The notes beneath the pieces are model-generated. The model was not told the origin of the DNA. It saw only the letters and a list, made by a program, of their open reading frames with translations, and did no database searches. 64,000 nt of DNA from positions 91,132 through 155,131 of IMG/VR virus record IMGVR_UViG_3300025889_000075, one strand, 5' to 3'. The DNA is from a virus. Positions 26,166 to 33,687 of this stretch are shown here, one piece after another. Positions within the stretch are counted from its first letter, which is position 1. The number at the start of each line of letters is the position of its first letter. The position numbers and the translations under genes were made by a program.

Positions 26166-26896
26166 AAGTTCTATTAACAGGATCGAGTGGTTTTATCGGA
26201 CGTAATTTTTTCAAACAGTATATTGGAAAATATGATTTCCTTTGTCTTGATATGAAAGAAGACAATGATGATATACGCAAGCACACTCGGGATCCTTCGA
26301 TTGAGGCAGTTGTACATCTTGGAGCATACGCTGGTGTTAGGAGATCTCACGAGATACCTCAGCAGTTTTGGGAAATGAACGTCGACGGATCAAGGAATAT
26401 TTTTAATCAGTATAAAGATGTTCCTATAATCTATGCGTCTTCTTCGAGCATTTACGAATGGTGGTTGTCTCCTTACGCTACTACTAAAAAGGTAGTTGAA
26501 GAGATAGCACCTCCTAATTCAATTGGTCTTAGATTTCATACTGTTTATGGGGTTGATTCTCGACCTGATATGCTTTATGATAAGATGCTTAAAAGAAAGG
26601 TTGAGTATATTACCAATCATACACGCGATTGGACGCATGTTGAAGACGTTTGTGAGGCAATAGATATTTGCCTTGATAACATTCCGAAACTCAAATTTCA
26701 CCGAGCGATTGACGTTGGTAATGGAGAACCTGTTTCTGTTAAAGAAATGGCAGATAAACTTTGGCCAGGAAACAACTTACCTGTTCGAGAAGTCACTGGC
26801 GAGCGCGAGCATACATGTGCGAACTCTAAAGAACTTTTCAACTTGGGTTGGAATCCAAAGCATCATATGTTGAGGGACGATCATGAATCCGTTTGA
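26162..26896 (+). CDS. NAD-dependent epimerase/dehydratase (extended SDR)
   Basis: The 244-residue product has the NAD-binding start K-V-L-L-T-G-S-S-G-F-I-G, a catalytic S-S-S-S-I-Y followed by S-P-Y-A-T-T-K-K (Y-x-x-x-K), and a C-terminal substrate region with R-D-W-T-H-V-E-D-V. Such enzymes modify nucleotide sugars. The length is short for the family (usually 300-340), so the C-terminal domain is trimmed. It lies inside the clamp loader operon with overlaps on both sides, so it is co-translated with replication genes. The sugar substrate is unknown. Confidence 0.85.
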   Translation: MKVLLTGSSGFIGRNFFKQYIGKYDFLCLDMKEDNDDIRKHTRDPSIEAVVHLGAYAGVRRSHEIPQQFWEMNVDGSRNIFNQYKDVPIIYASSSSIYEWWLSPYATTKKVVEEIAPPNSIGLRFHTVYGVDSRPDMLYDKMLKRKVEYITNHTRDWTHVEDVCEAIDICLDNIPKLKFHRAIDVGNGEPVSVKEMADKLWPGNNLPVREVTGEREHTCANSKELFNLGWNPKHHMLRDDHESV

Positions 26897-27260
26897 GTTT
26901 GTTAATTCTATTAACTACAGCAAAAAAGATATAATGGATGATGATCTTACCGAGAAGGCATACAACTCATTTTTGATCAATCGTCAGTTATCTTACTTTC
27001 AAGACACTGTTATTGTTGCAAACGAGATGAATCGGTATCATCAGATCGATAATAAGTTGCAATATCATTTTTTACTAAATATTATTCGTAAGCGCAAAAG
27101 ATTCTCTAAATGGATTAAACCTGAGAGAGAAGATGATGTGGAAGCGATTAAAGAGTATTATGGATATAGCAACGAAAAAGCACGCCAGTCTCTTGACCTG
27201 CTTTCACCTGAACAAAAAGAAATAATTAGAAACAAGGTGCAGAAAGGTGGAAGAAGATAA
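26883..27260 (+). CDS. 62: Clamp loader small subunit gp62
   Basis: The 125-residue product matches the short gp62 of marine T4-like phages (T4 gp62 is 187). It begins M-N-P-F-E-F-V-N-S-I-N and contains F-L-I-N-R-Q-L-S-Y-F-Q-D-T, A-N-E-M-N and K-R-F-S-K-W-I-K-P. It forms a complex with gp44 and contributes to clamp opening. It overlaps the epimerase upstream and RegA downstream by 14 nt each. Confidence 0.88.
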   Translation: MNPFEFVNSINYSKKDIMDDDLTEKAYNSFLINRQLSYFQDTVIVANEMNRYHQIDNKLQYHFLLNIIRKRKRFSKWIKPEREDDVEAIKEYYGYSNEKARQSLDLLSPEQKEIIRNKVQKGGRR

Positions 27261-27651
27261 AATTTGGTCACCAGCAGATATGCTTGAGGTGACGTTAAAT
27301 GAACCCGATGATTTTCTAAAGGTCCGAGAAACTTTAACTCGTATTGGCGTCGCGTCAAGAAAAGAAAACAAACTGTTTCAATCCTGTCATATTCTACATA
27401 AGCAGGGTCGTTACTTTATTGTTCACTTCAAAGAGTTGTTCCTGTTAGATGGTAAGAAATCTAACCTAGAAGAGAATGATGTTTTAAGAAGAAACACTAT
27501 AGCAACATTGCTGAGCGACTGGGGGTTGATTACTATTAATGACCGCTCTAAAGCAGCAGAGTGTGCACCTCTCAGGCAGATTAAGATTATCTCTCATAAA
27601 GAAAAACACGAGTGGGAACTTTGTCCGAAATATAATATCGGAAATAAGTAA
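27247..27651 (+). CDS. regA: Translational repressor RegA
   Basis: The 134-residue product matches RegA (T4: 122), which binds ribosome sites of early mRNAs. Landmarks are E-V-T-L-N-E-P-D-D-F-L-K-V-R-E-T-L-T-R-I-G, then Q-S-C-H-I-L-H-K-Q-G-R-Y-F-I-V-H-F-K-E, L-S-D-W-G-L-I and the end H-E-W-E-L-C-P-K-Y-N-I-G-N. The predicted GTG start at 27247 adds about 12 residues relative to T4; ATG 27281 is not in frame, so GTG is the likely start. It lies just before the hsp20 promoter. Confidence 0.92.
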   Translation: MEEDKIWSPADMLEVTLNEPDDFLKVRETLTRIGVASRKENKLFQSCHILHKQGRYFIVHFKELFLLDGKKSNLEENDVLRRNTIATLLSDWGLITINDRSKAAECAPLRQIKIISHKEKHEWELCPKYNIGNK

Positions 27652-27656
27652 AAAAC

Positions 27657-27685
27657 TTGATTCTAGCAGAAAAATAAGTTATATA
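27657..27685 (+). promoter_or_regulatory. Host sigma70-type promoter for hsp20
   Basis: TTGATT at 27657-27662 and TATATA at 27680-27685 are 17 nt apart. The predicted transcript starts near 27692, giving a leader of about 60 nt that carries the thermometer-like structure before the hsp20 start. Confidence 0.75.
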
Positions 27686-27693
27686 TATTACCG

Positions 27694-27747
27694 TCCTCGC
27701 GGAATGGTCCGGAGGATAGACAACAACCTTGCTTAAAGATAAGGAGG
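27694..27747 (+). ncRNA. ROSE-like RNA thermometer in the hsp20 leader
   Basis: The leader folds into two hairpins. The first (27694-27716) pairs TCCTC and CGG with CCG and GAGGA around a 6-nt loop, with one bulged G. The second pairs CCTTGCTT (27727-27734) with the ribosome site AAGGAGG (27741-27747) across the loop AAAGAT. The pairing leaves one bulged U and a G-G mismatch, matching the U-U/C-G-C-U to A-G-G-A arrangement described for bacterial ROSE thermometers before small heat-shock genes. Melting at higher temperature would free the ribosome site of the 27753 gene. Function is inferred from the structure and the gene identity. Confidence 0.6.
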
Positions 27748-27752
27748 CAAAT

Positions 27753-28184
27753 ATGGTTACTACACGTACTAAAGTGTTTTCATTTCCACATTCTCGTTTC
27801 ATTGGTTTCGACCATGTCTGGGATGAGATCGAAAGACTAACTGCTGCTGGCGCTAACGAAAAGGGATTTCCCCGTCACAATATTGTTAAGTATAGTGATA
27901 CGGAATATGCCATGGAGTTTGCACTCGGTGGTTACAGGAAGAAAGATCTAGAGATCGAAGCAAAACCTGGCGTCTTGGTGATTCGCGGTAATCCTGAAGA
28001 CGATACTCGACAGTATCTTCACAAGGGTATTACAACGAAGAAGTTCGTGGAAACTTTTAGACTTGCTGACCACGTTGTCGTTGATGGAGCTGAATTCGTC
28101 AACGGACTACTAGTCATTAAATTGAGAGTGGAACTACCCGAAGAACAGCGTCCGAGAAAGATCCAAATTCAATCTCACTCATAA
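27753..28184 (+). CDS. hsp20: Small heat-shock protein Hsp20 (IbpA-like)
   Basis: The 143-residue product from ATG 27753 has the IbpA-type start (F-P-H-S-R-F-I-G-F-D-H-V-W-D-E-I). The alpha-crystallin domain spans about residues 40-130: N-I-V-K-Y-S-D-T-E-Y, M-E-F-A-L-G-G-Y-R-K-K-D-L-E, and L-V-I-R-G-N. The end carries I-K-L-R-V-E-L-P-E-E-Q-R-P-R. It is an ATP-independent holdase; phage copies are common in marine T4-like phages and may protect virion assembly. Strong AAGGAGG site; the upstream in-frame extension is rejected. Confidence 0.92.
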   Translation: MVTTRTKVFSFPHSRFIGFDHVWDEIERLTAAGANEKGFPRHNIVKYSDTEYAMEFALGGYRKKDLEIEAKPGVLVIRGNPEDDTRQYLHKGITTKKFVETFRLADHVVVDGAEFVNGLLVIKLRVELPEEQRPRKIQIQSHS

Positions 28185-28194
28185 GGACGTAAAA

Positions 28195-28293
28195 ATGAAA
28201 GTTTTATATAACGAGACTGCTCAAGCAGTATACACAATTGCCATCACATTATTAGTTGCCCCTGCAATGATTGCATTGGTGGTGTTATCATGA
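28195..28293 (+). CDS. Very small membrane protein
   Basis: A 32-residue frame starts 10 nt after hsp20 behind an AAGGACG ribosome site. After a short polar start (M-K-V-L-Y-N-E-T) it forms one hydrophobic helix (I-T-L-L-V-A-P-A-M-I-A-L-V-V-L). Its TGA overlaps the next ATG, which supports translation. The function is unknown. Confidence 0.5.
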   Translation: MKVLYNETAQAVYTIAITLLVAPAMIALVVLS

Positions 28294-28415
28294 TTATTAA
28301 AATCAGAAACTACATGTTAGCAGCAATTGTTATTGGTGGTTGTATCCTTGGGTTTGCGGGTCCAATCATGTACCCCGAACTTATGGTGAATGCTACCTAC
28401 ATGCCGATGATCTAA
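28290..28415 (+). CDS. Very small membrane protein
   Basis: A 41-residue frame starts in an ATGA overlap with the upstream small gene. It has a basic start (M-I-I-K-I-R-N-Y) and one hydrophobic stretch (L-A-A-I-V-I-G-G-C-I-L-G-F-A-G), then a short polar tail. It is part of a run of three tiny coupled genes downstream of hsp20. No family is recognised. Confidence 0.5.
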   Translation: MIIKIRNYMLAAIVIGGCILGFAGPIMYPELMVNATYMPMI

Positions 28416-28425
28416 GGAGAATATT

Positions 28426-28572
28426 ATGCAAATGTGTTTAGTGTTAGCGGCAGTATTCTTTATTGCATCCTCTGGTGAACGTGCTGAGTTAAAAAGAACT
28501 TGCGAAAGAGAAGTCGCAGCAAAAGTCTTTGAAACAAAGCGTGAATGTTATCAGTGGTATAAAGAAGATTAA
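28426..28572 (+). CDS. Small exported or membrane-anchored protein
   Basis: A 48-residue frame behind an AAGGAG site starts with a short hydrophobic segment (C-L-V-L-A-A-V-F-F-I-A-S-S-G), followed by a charged helix with two cysteines (K-R-T-C-E-R-E and R-E-C-Y-Q-W-Y). A signal anchor is likely. It is the last of three tiny genes after hsp20 and is followed by a structured gap. Confidence 0.5.
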   Translation: MQMCLVLAAVFFIASSGERAELKRTCEREVAAKVFETKRECYQWYKED

Positions 28573-28580
28573 AAAAGTCC

Positions 28581-28655
28581 GTAGCGTACTTAGAGATAAA
28601 GGATTCTCGAAACGCTACTAGAGGTTTTGTGGTGTTCCTCCTCAAAAACACCACA
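28581..28655 (+). other. Structured intergenic RNA (two stem-loops)
   Basis: The 101-nt gap contains an outer stem GTAGCG (28581-28586) with CGCTAC (28613-28618). Inside it is a smaller hairpin, GAGA (28593-28596) with TCTC (28605-28608). A 9-bp perfect hairpin follows, TGTGGTGTT (28628-28636) with AACACCACA (28647-28655). No T-run follows either structure. They could be RNA processing or stability elements between the small-gene run and the next gene. Confidence 0.45.
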
Positions 28656-28673
28656 CCATTTAAGGATTATATT

Positions 28674-29348
28674 ATGCACCACGCTTTAATGATAACGGAT
28701 TTAAATAATCCGATTTCAAATGAGTATAGAAACCACGCAATCTCTTCTTTTAATTCTGTTAAAGATATTATTGATATAGAACCTTACCAATGTTACACTC
28801 CAAAAAATCCATCTAAACAAATACGATTTAATCCAAGCAAAAAAAGATCTCCGACTGAAATCGCAATTCTTGAAACATATTACTCGTTATTTAAAAAAAT
28901 TGCGAACGGTGAAAAATTTATTATTATGGAACACGATGCTTACCTTAGAGGAGATCGTGAAGAAATCTTTCGTAATCTTTTATCTGAGATAGATTCTTTT
29001 GATGTTTGGAACGTCGGTATTGCTGTTGAATGTCATACATTGAAACAAGAATATGCACAACAGTTCTGTGATAATTTAGAGGATGATTTTGGTGGATCCT
29101 TCAAAGGTCCAATGTCTTTGATGAGAAAGTTAAATAATCTACAGTCTGTAGTTTATGTTAAAGATGGACAAACAGGAGAACTTTGTAAAGCGAAAAATAC
29201 GAACGATGCTGCTAAAGGCGTTGGAGAGAGTATCCTCGCTCCTGTTACGCAGTGTTACATACCAAAACTTGGCTTGACTAACACGGGAAGATCACATAAT
29301 GAATATACTATTCAAACGCAACCACAGATGATTTTTCTTGACATCTGA
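28674..29348 (+). CDS. Hypothetical protein, possibly glycosyltransferase-like
   Basis: The 224-residue product from ATG 28674 (AAGGA site 8 nt upstream) is preferred over the in-frame GTG inside the hairpin. A central F-I-I-M-E-H-D-A-Y-L motif resembles the E-D/H-D motif of LPS-type (family 25) glycosyltransferases, and the flanks have a Rossmann-like alternation. The C-terminus has Y-I-P-K-L-G-L-T-N-T-G-R-S-H-N. No stronger assignment is possible. Its 3' end contains the gp43 promoter -35 box. Confidence 0.5.
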   Translation: MHHALMITDLNNPISNEYRNHAISSFNSVKDIIDIEPYQCYTPKNPSKQIRFNPSKKRSPTEIAILETYYSLFKKIANGEKFIIMEHDAYLRGDREEIFRNLLSEIDSFDVWNVGIAVECHTLKQEYAQQFCDNLEDDFGGSFKGPMSLMRKLNNLQSVVYVKDGQTGELCKAKNTNDAAKGVGESILAPVTQCYIPKLGLTNTGRSHNEYTIQTQPQMIFLDI

Positions 29349-29366
29349 TTCAAAGAAGGATAGAAT
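29338..29366 (+). promoter_or_regulatory. Host sigma70-type promoter for DNA polymerase
   Basis: A perfect TTGACA at 29338-29343 and TAGAAT at 29361-29366 have a 17-nt spacer. The -35 box overlaps the end of the previous gene. The gp43 ATG lies only 6 nt after the -10 box, so the transcript is expected to start at or next to the start codon. Confidence 0.85.
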
Positions 29367-29372
29367 ACTTGT

Positions 29373-31802
29373 ATGAAATTCTATACTAATGTATCAAAAG
29401 TCGGCAACAACATCCTCTATCGAGGATACAAAGACGGTCAACGTCATTCAGAGAAAATAAAATTTAAACCGACCCTTTTCGTTGAGTCCCCAAACGCCAC
29501 TGGTGAATACAAAACCCTGTACGGCAAACCTGTTGCTCCTATGCAGTTTGACGATTTAAACGAGGCGAGGGATTTCTACGAAAGATACAAAAACGTTCAA
29601 AACTTCGAGATACACGGAATGAGTAATTTTGTGTATCAGTATCTCGCGCACGCATACCCGAACGAAGTTAAGTTTGACCGCGACCGAATCAACGTCACCA
29701 CAATAGACATTGAGGTTGCTTCAGACGAAGGGTTCCCAGAACCAGCACAGGCAAACCACCAAGTTATCTCAATTACTTGCAAGAATAATATCGACAACGT
29801 CTATTATGTTTGGGGATTATATCACTATGATGAAACCCTGAGCGAAAAAAATATTAATTATTTCCTTTGTGAAAACGAAGCAAACTTACTTCGTTCTTTC
29901 CTTGGTTGGTGGTCCAGCGCAGTCAATTACCCTGACGTTGTAACTGGTTGGAACACCAAGATGTTTGATATACCTTATCTCGTTAATAGAATTGAGCATG
30001 TCCTCGGAAACAATGAATACAAAAGACTCTCCCCATGGGGTTTGGTCAAAGAACGTAAGTTCCATACGCGCATGGGTCAGGAAGCATTCACCTACGAACT
30101 CGAAGGTATCTCTAGTCTCGATTATTATGATCTGTTTCAAAAGTTTGGCGTCCTAACCTACGGACAACAGGAATCATTTAAACTTGATCATATTGCCCAC
30201 GTTGTCCTCGGCGAGAAGAAACTATCCTATGAAGAGTACGGTTCGCTACACTCTCTTTACCGTCATGACTTTCAAAAGTTTATTGACTACAATATCAAAG
30301 ACGTTGAACTTGTCGACCGTCTCGAAGAAAAGATGGCATTGATCACGCTCGCTATGACTATGGCGTACAAAGCGAAATGTAATTATAATGATGCATTCGG
30401 CACGACTGGTATATGGGACTCTGTTATATACAACGAACTGATTCCACTCAAGATCATCGTTCCCCCAAAGGTTGACAAGTTCAAGTCATCAATCGTTGGT
30501 GGGTTCGTTAAAGATCCAAAGATTGGAATGCATGAATGGGTTTGTTCCTTTGATTTAAATTCTCTCTATCCCAATATCATTGTACAATATAATATGTCGC
30601 CCGAGACTATTAGTGAAGACGGTATTTGCGAGGCAGCAAACGGGACTCGATATCGTAATGATGTTGAAGGTATCATTCCCCGAGTAATTAAGAAGTTCTA
30701 TGCTGACCGCGTTGAAGCGAAAGATAAAATGCTCGAGGCGAAGAGAAAATATCAAGAGGCACCGACTAAAAAACTAGAGAATGAAATCACGATCTACGAT
30801 AACCAGCAGATGGCAGTTAAGATCTTGATGAACTCTCTCTATGGTGCGCTCGCGAATAAGTATTTTCGTTACTTCGATTTACGTATTGCTGAGGCAGTTA
30901 CGACCTCTGGTCAACGAGCGATCCTCTGCGCCGAGAAGGCAGTTAATGATGAGATGCAAGAAATACTTGGCACTAAAGAAGATTATGTCCTGGCGATTGA
31001 CACTGACTCAGTTTACATTAACATGGCACCTCTTGTAACTGAACATAAACCAGCGAACCCAGTTAAGTTTCTTGATAAAGTCTGTGAACATTTTGAGAAG
31101 AAGATTGCCAAGGCATATGAGAAACAAGCAAAGGAAACAAAGGCATACGAAAACCGTATGATCATGAAGCGGGAAGCGATTGCCGACCGAGGCATCTGGA
31201 CTGCTAAGAAGCGATATATACTACAGGTACACAATAACGAGGGTGTACAATATACTGAACCTAAGATGAAGGTCATGGGTATTGAGGCGATTAAATCCAG
31301 CACGCCCCAGATCTGCCGTGATAAGTTTCAGGAAATCTTTAAGGTGTTGTTGAATGGGTCTGAGTCTGAGACCCAGAAGTTTATCCGAGAGTTCAAGAAA
31401 GAGTTTTGTTCGACTCGTCCTGAGGAGGTTGCCTTTCCAAGAACTGCTAAAGAGATATCTAAGTTTCGTGATAAGAATACGATCTATGGTAAGGGCACTC
31501 CAATTCATGTGCGCGGGTCGCTTCTTTATAATCATTACATTAAGGAGAATAAATTACAAAACAAGTATGAATTAATTAAGAACGGTGAGAAGATCAAGTT
31601 TGTTTACCTCAGGACACCAAATTTTATCAAAGAAAATATCATCGCATTTCCGAACGAATTTCCAACTGAGTTGAAACTGCATAAATACGTGGACTATGAG
31701 AAAATGTTTGACAAAACATTCCTTGAACCGTTACGTCCTCTCCTCGACGCTATCGGGTGGCAGGACGAACCTAAAGCGTCCCTTGAAGATTTCTTTGGAT
31801 AA
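29373..31802 (+). CDS. 43: DNA polymerase gp43 (family B)
   Basis: The 809-residue replicative polymerase (T4: 898) has a 3'-5' exonuclease with ExoI D112-I-E114 and later Y-x-x-x-D (Y-N-I-K-D). Polymerase motif A is [11 protein letters not shown] near 393, motif B is [10 protein letters not shown] near 488, and motif C is D543-T-D545-S. The C-terminal tail (A-S-L-E-D-F-F-G) resembles the T4/RB69 tail that binds the gp45 clamp. The gene has its own strong promoter, with the ATG 6 nt after the -10 box. Confidence 0.96.
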   Translation: MKFYTNVSKVGNNILYRGYKDGQRHSEKIKFKPTLFVESPNATGEYKTLYGKPVAPMQFDDLNEARDFYERYKNVQNFEIHGMSNFVYQYLAHAYPNEVKFDRDRINVTTIDIEVASDEGFPEPAQANHQVISITCKNNIDNVYYVWGLYHYDETLSEKNINYFLCENEANLLRSFLGWWSSAVNYPDVVTGWNTKMFDIPYLVNRIEHVLGNNEYKRLSPWGLVKERKFHTRMGQEAFTYELEGISSLDYYDLFQKFGVLTYGQQESFKLDHIAHVVLGEKKLSYEEYGSLHSLYRHDFQKFIDYNIKDVELVDRLEEKMALITLAMTMAYKAKCNYNDAFGTTGIWDSVIYNELIPLKIIVPPKVDKFKSSIVGGFVKDPKIGMHEWVCSFDLNSLYPNIIVQYNMSPETISEDGICEAANGTRYRNDVEGIIPRVIKKFYADRVEAKDKMLEAKRKYQEAPTKKLENEITIYDNQQMAVKILMNSLYGALANKYFRYFDLRIAEAVTTSGQRAILCAEKAVNDEMQEILGTKEDYVLAIDTDSVYINMAPLVTEHKPANPVKFLDKVCEHFEKKIAKAYEKQAKETKAYENRMIMKREAIADRGIWTAKKRYILQVHNNEGVQYTEPKMKVMGIEAIKSSTPQICRDKFQEIFKVLLNGSESETQKFIREFKKEFCSTRPEEVAFPRTAKEISKFRDKNTIYGKGTPIHVRGSLLYNHYIKENKLQNKYELIKNGEKIKFVYLRTPNFIKENIIAFPNEFPTELKLHKYVDYEKMFDKTFLEPLRPLLDAIGWQDEPKASLEDFFG

Positions 31803-31817
31803 TCAATGACTTATCGC

Positions 31818-31846
31818 TTTACATTTGTGACAGAATATGGCATAAT
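31818..31846 (+). promoter_or_regulatory. Early promoter of the repeated TTTAC-CATAAT family
   Basis: TTTACA at 31818-31823 and CATAAT at 31841-31846 are 17 nt apart, preceded by AATCAATGACTTATCGC. This matches the repeated promoters at 46270, 46522, 52046, 52334 and 52826. ATG 31853 follows the -10 box by 6 nt. Confidence 0.8.
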
Positions 31847-31852
31847 TGTTTC

Positions 31853-32782
31853 ATGTATTCTCTAACGATATTCAAAAACACGTTTGATAATAAAACGCAT
31901 CGCGGAATGGCATTTGAATCCTGGGAAGGGTTCGAATCGCTTTTGTGTAACTTATCTAAAAAGGAAGGTCAGAAAGGTGGAAACAATTCTTCTCCTCTTA
32001 TTAGTCCTGCTTGTTATTTTTCCGGCACTACGCGTTCTAATAAAAATGTTGATTATTGGGGCGCTTGGGCTGCTATTGATGTTGATGATTATGGCGACGT
32101 TTGGCACGACATAACTGATCTTCAGGATATATGTGGCGAATATGAATTTGTTTGTTATTCTACAGCATCATCTACGCCGATACAACCTAAGTTTCGATTG
32201 GTTTTTCCCTTAACAAGAACAGTCCCAGCGAAAGAGATACCGCATTTTTGGTTTGGTATAACGAAAGAAACCAAAGAGATTGGAGATAAGCAAACAAAAG
32301 ATCTATCAAGAATGTATTATGTTCCTGCGCAGTATCCAGATGCATTTAACTTTTACTTTCATAATGAAGGCAAGTTTATGGATCCCGCAGATATTATGAA
32401 CAAGTGGGAATATACTGCACCAAGCAGCGGTAAAGGTTTCCTAGATAGATTACCCGAAGCAATTAGAGAAGAGGTTGTTAAGTATAGAAAAGAGCAAATG
32501 ACTAATACATCAGTCAATTGGTCTTCTTATCGAGACTGCCCTTTCTTCCCAAAAAAACTAGGGCAAGAATATATTGCTTTGAGTGGAACAGGATGGTATC
32601 ATAAGATGTATCAGATTATGGTTGCCATTGCGGGAAACGCAGTTAAGTCTGAGTATCCCATAACAGCAAAACAGATCGCTGAACTCTGTAAAGAATTCGA
32701 TCGCGATACTGGTAACTGGTACGAGAATCGTCCCTTTGAACTTGAAGCGGATAGTGCACTAGAATATGTGTATAGAAACTAG
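31853..32782 (+). CDS. Putative AEP-type primase-like replication protein
   Basis: The 309-residue product begins with L-T-I-F-K-N-T-F-D-N-K-T-H-R. It carries A-I-D76-V-D78-D and, further on, Y-S-T-A-S-S-T-P followed by P-K-F-R-L-V-F-P-L-T-R. This is the pattern I know from archaeo-eukaryotic-primase-like domains of phage primase-helicases. Later segments (L-S-R-M-Y-Y-V-P) also fit. No DnaG-type gp61 is seen in this window, so this could be the primase or a primase-derived protein. It lies between gp43 and UvsX/gp41. No Shine-Dalgarno; probably leaderless. Confidence 0.6.
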   Translation: MYSLTIFKNTFDNKTHRGMAFESWEGFESLLCNLSKKEGQKGGNNSSPLISPACYFSGTTRSNKNVDYWGAWAAIDVDDYGDVWHDITDLQDICGEYEFVCYSTASSTPIQPKFRLVFPLTRTVPAKEIPHFWFGITKETKEIGDKQTKDLSRMYYVPAQYPDAFNFYFHNEGKFMDPADIMNKWEYTAPSSGKGFLDRLPEAIREEVVKYRKEQMTNTSVNWSSYRDCPFFPKKLGQEYIALSGTGWYHKMYQIMVAIAGNAVKSEYPITAKQIAELCKEFDRDTGNWYENRPFELEADSALEYVYRN

Positions 32783-32793
32783 AGGAAAAAATT

Positions 32794-33684
32794 ATGAGTG
32801 AAGTAATTGATCTGAAAGCAGAGATGCTTGAAGAAGAGCAAGAAAAAAAATTACAACAGCAATCAAATGCTAAATTAAAAGTTTCTGTCCTTGGAGATAA
32901 CTCCCTAGCAGTTGGAATAAAAACGTTGTTTTCTGGAAATAAAACTGAAGTTGTTTTGTTTGATGACATTGATGCGTCAGTTTCATGGGGACCAAACTTG
33001 ACGTTCGTTTGTTATTCAACTGAACTTCTTTCAAACGACACAATTGACGATAGTGAAATTATAACTGCTATTCAAAAAACAATTAAGCAAACTGGTGGAG
33101 GCATTTGTTTAAAAACAGCTGTTTCTCCTGAAACCATTGGAAGAATTCAATCTTCTATTGATACTGAATCTTTCGAAAAAAGATTTGCTTATAATCCAGA
33201 AATCTATGACGCAGAAGATATAGAATCGATAATTAATCCATCATTAATTATTGTTGGTGGTTATCCTCCTTCTGCTAGTGCTTTGATTGATGTGTATAGA
33301 AATTATAGTAATCTAATAATTGATTCTTCTTCAATTGAGATGTGTAATCCATATGAAGCAGCGTTTGCTAAACTAGCGATTAGTGGTTTTCTTGCTGTTA
33401 AACAGACATTTTTTAATCAACTCTACGAAGCAGCAATTGAAATTGATAACCTAAATTTCAATGCGGTTAGAAGAATATTTTCTGCTCGAGATTTGGTAAA
33501 AGAAAAAACGACTACTATTCCAACATTTATTCGAGTTAAAGATCAAAACAACTTGAACATTAAAATGGCAAAAAGTCATAAGGGAGAGTACTTAAATCGT
33601 GACGTGAAAATTTTCTCAGCGATGAGCGATAAAATTCCACTAATTGATGAATGCGTTAATTACAAAAATCTTAAAGAGGATTAA
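32794..33684 (+). CDS. UDP-glucose dehydrogenase-like protein (probably non-catalytic)
   Basis: The 296-residue product has a Rossmann-type start (L-K-V-S-V-L-G-D-N-S-L-A-V-G), then F-A-Y-N-P-E-I-Y, I-I-N-P-S-L-I-I-V-G-G and N-P-Y-E-A-A-F-A-K-L-A. The order resembles UDP-glucose/GDP-mannose dehydrogenases. The catalytic cysteine motif (G-G-x-C-x-P-K-D) appears as G-E-Y-L-N-R-D, without cysteine, and the NAD-loop glycines are poor. It is shorter than true enzymes (about 400). Its place between the primase-like gene and uvsX, with 3-nt spacing, suggests a replication-linked structural role. Confidence 0.62.
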   Translation: MSEVIDLKAEMLEEEQEKKLQQQSNAKLKVSVLGDNSLAVGIKTLFSGNKTEVVLFDDIDASVSWGPNLTFVCYSTELLSNDTIDDSEIITAIQKTIKQTGGGICLKTAVSPETIGRIQSSIDTESFEKRFAYNPEIYDAEDIESIINPSLIIVGGYPPSASALIDVYRNYSNLIIDSSSIEMCNPYEAAFAKLAISGFLAVKQTFFNQLYEAAIEIDNLNFNAVRRIFSARDLVKEKTTTIPTFIRVKDQNNLNIKMAKSHKGEYLNRDVKIFSAMSDKIPLIDECVNYKNLKED

Positions 33685-33687
33685 TCT

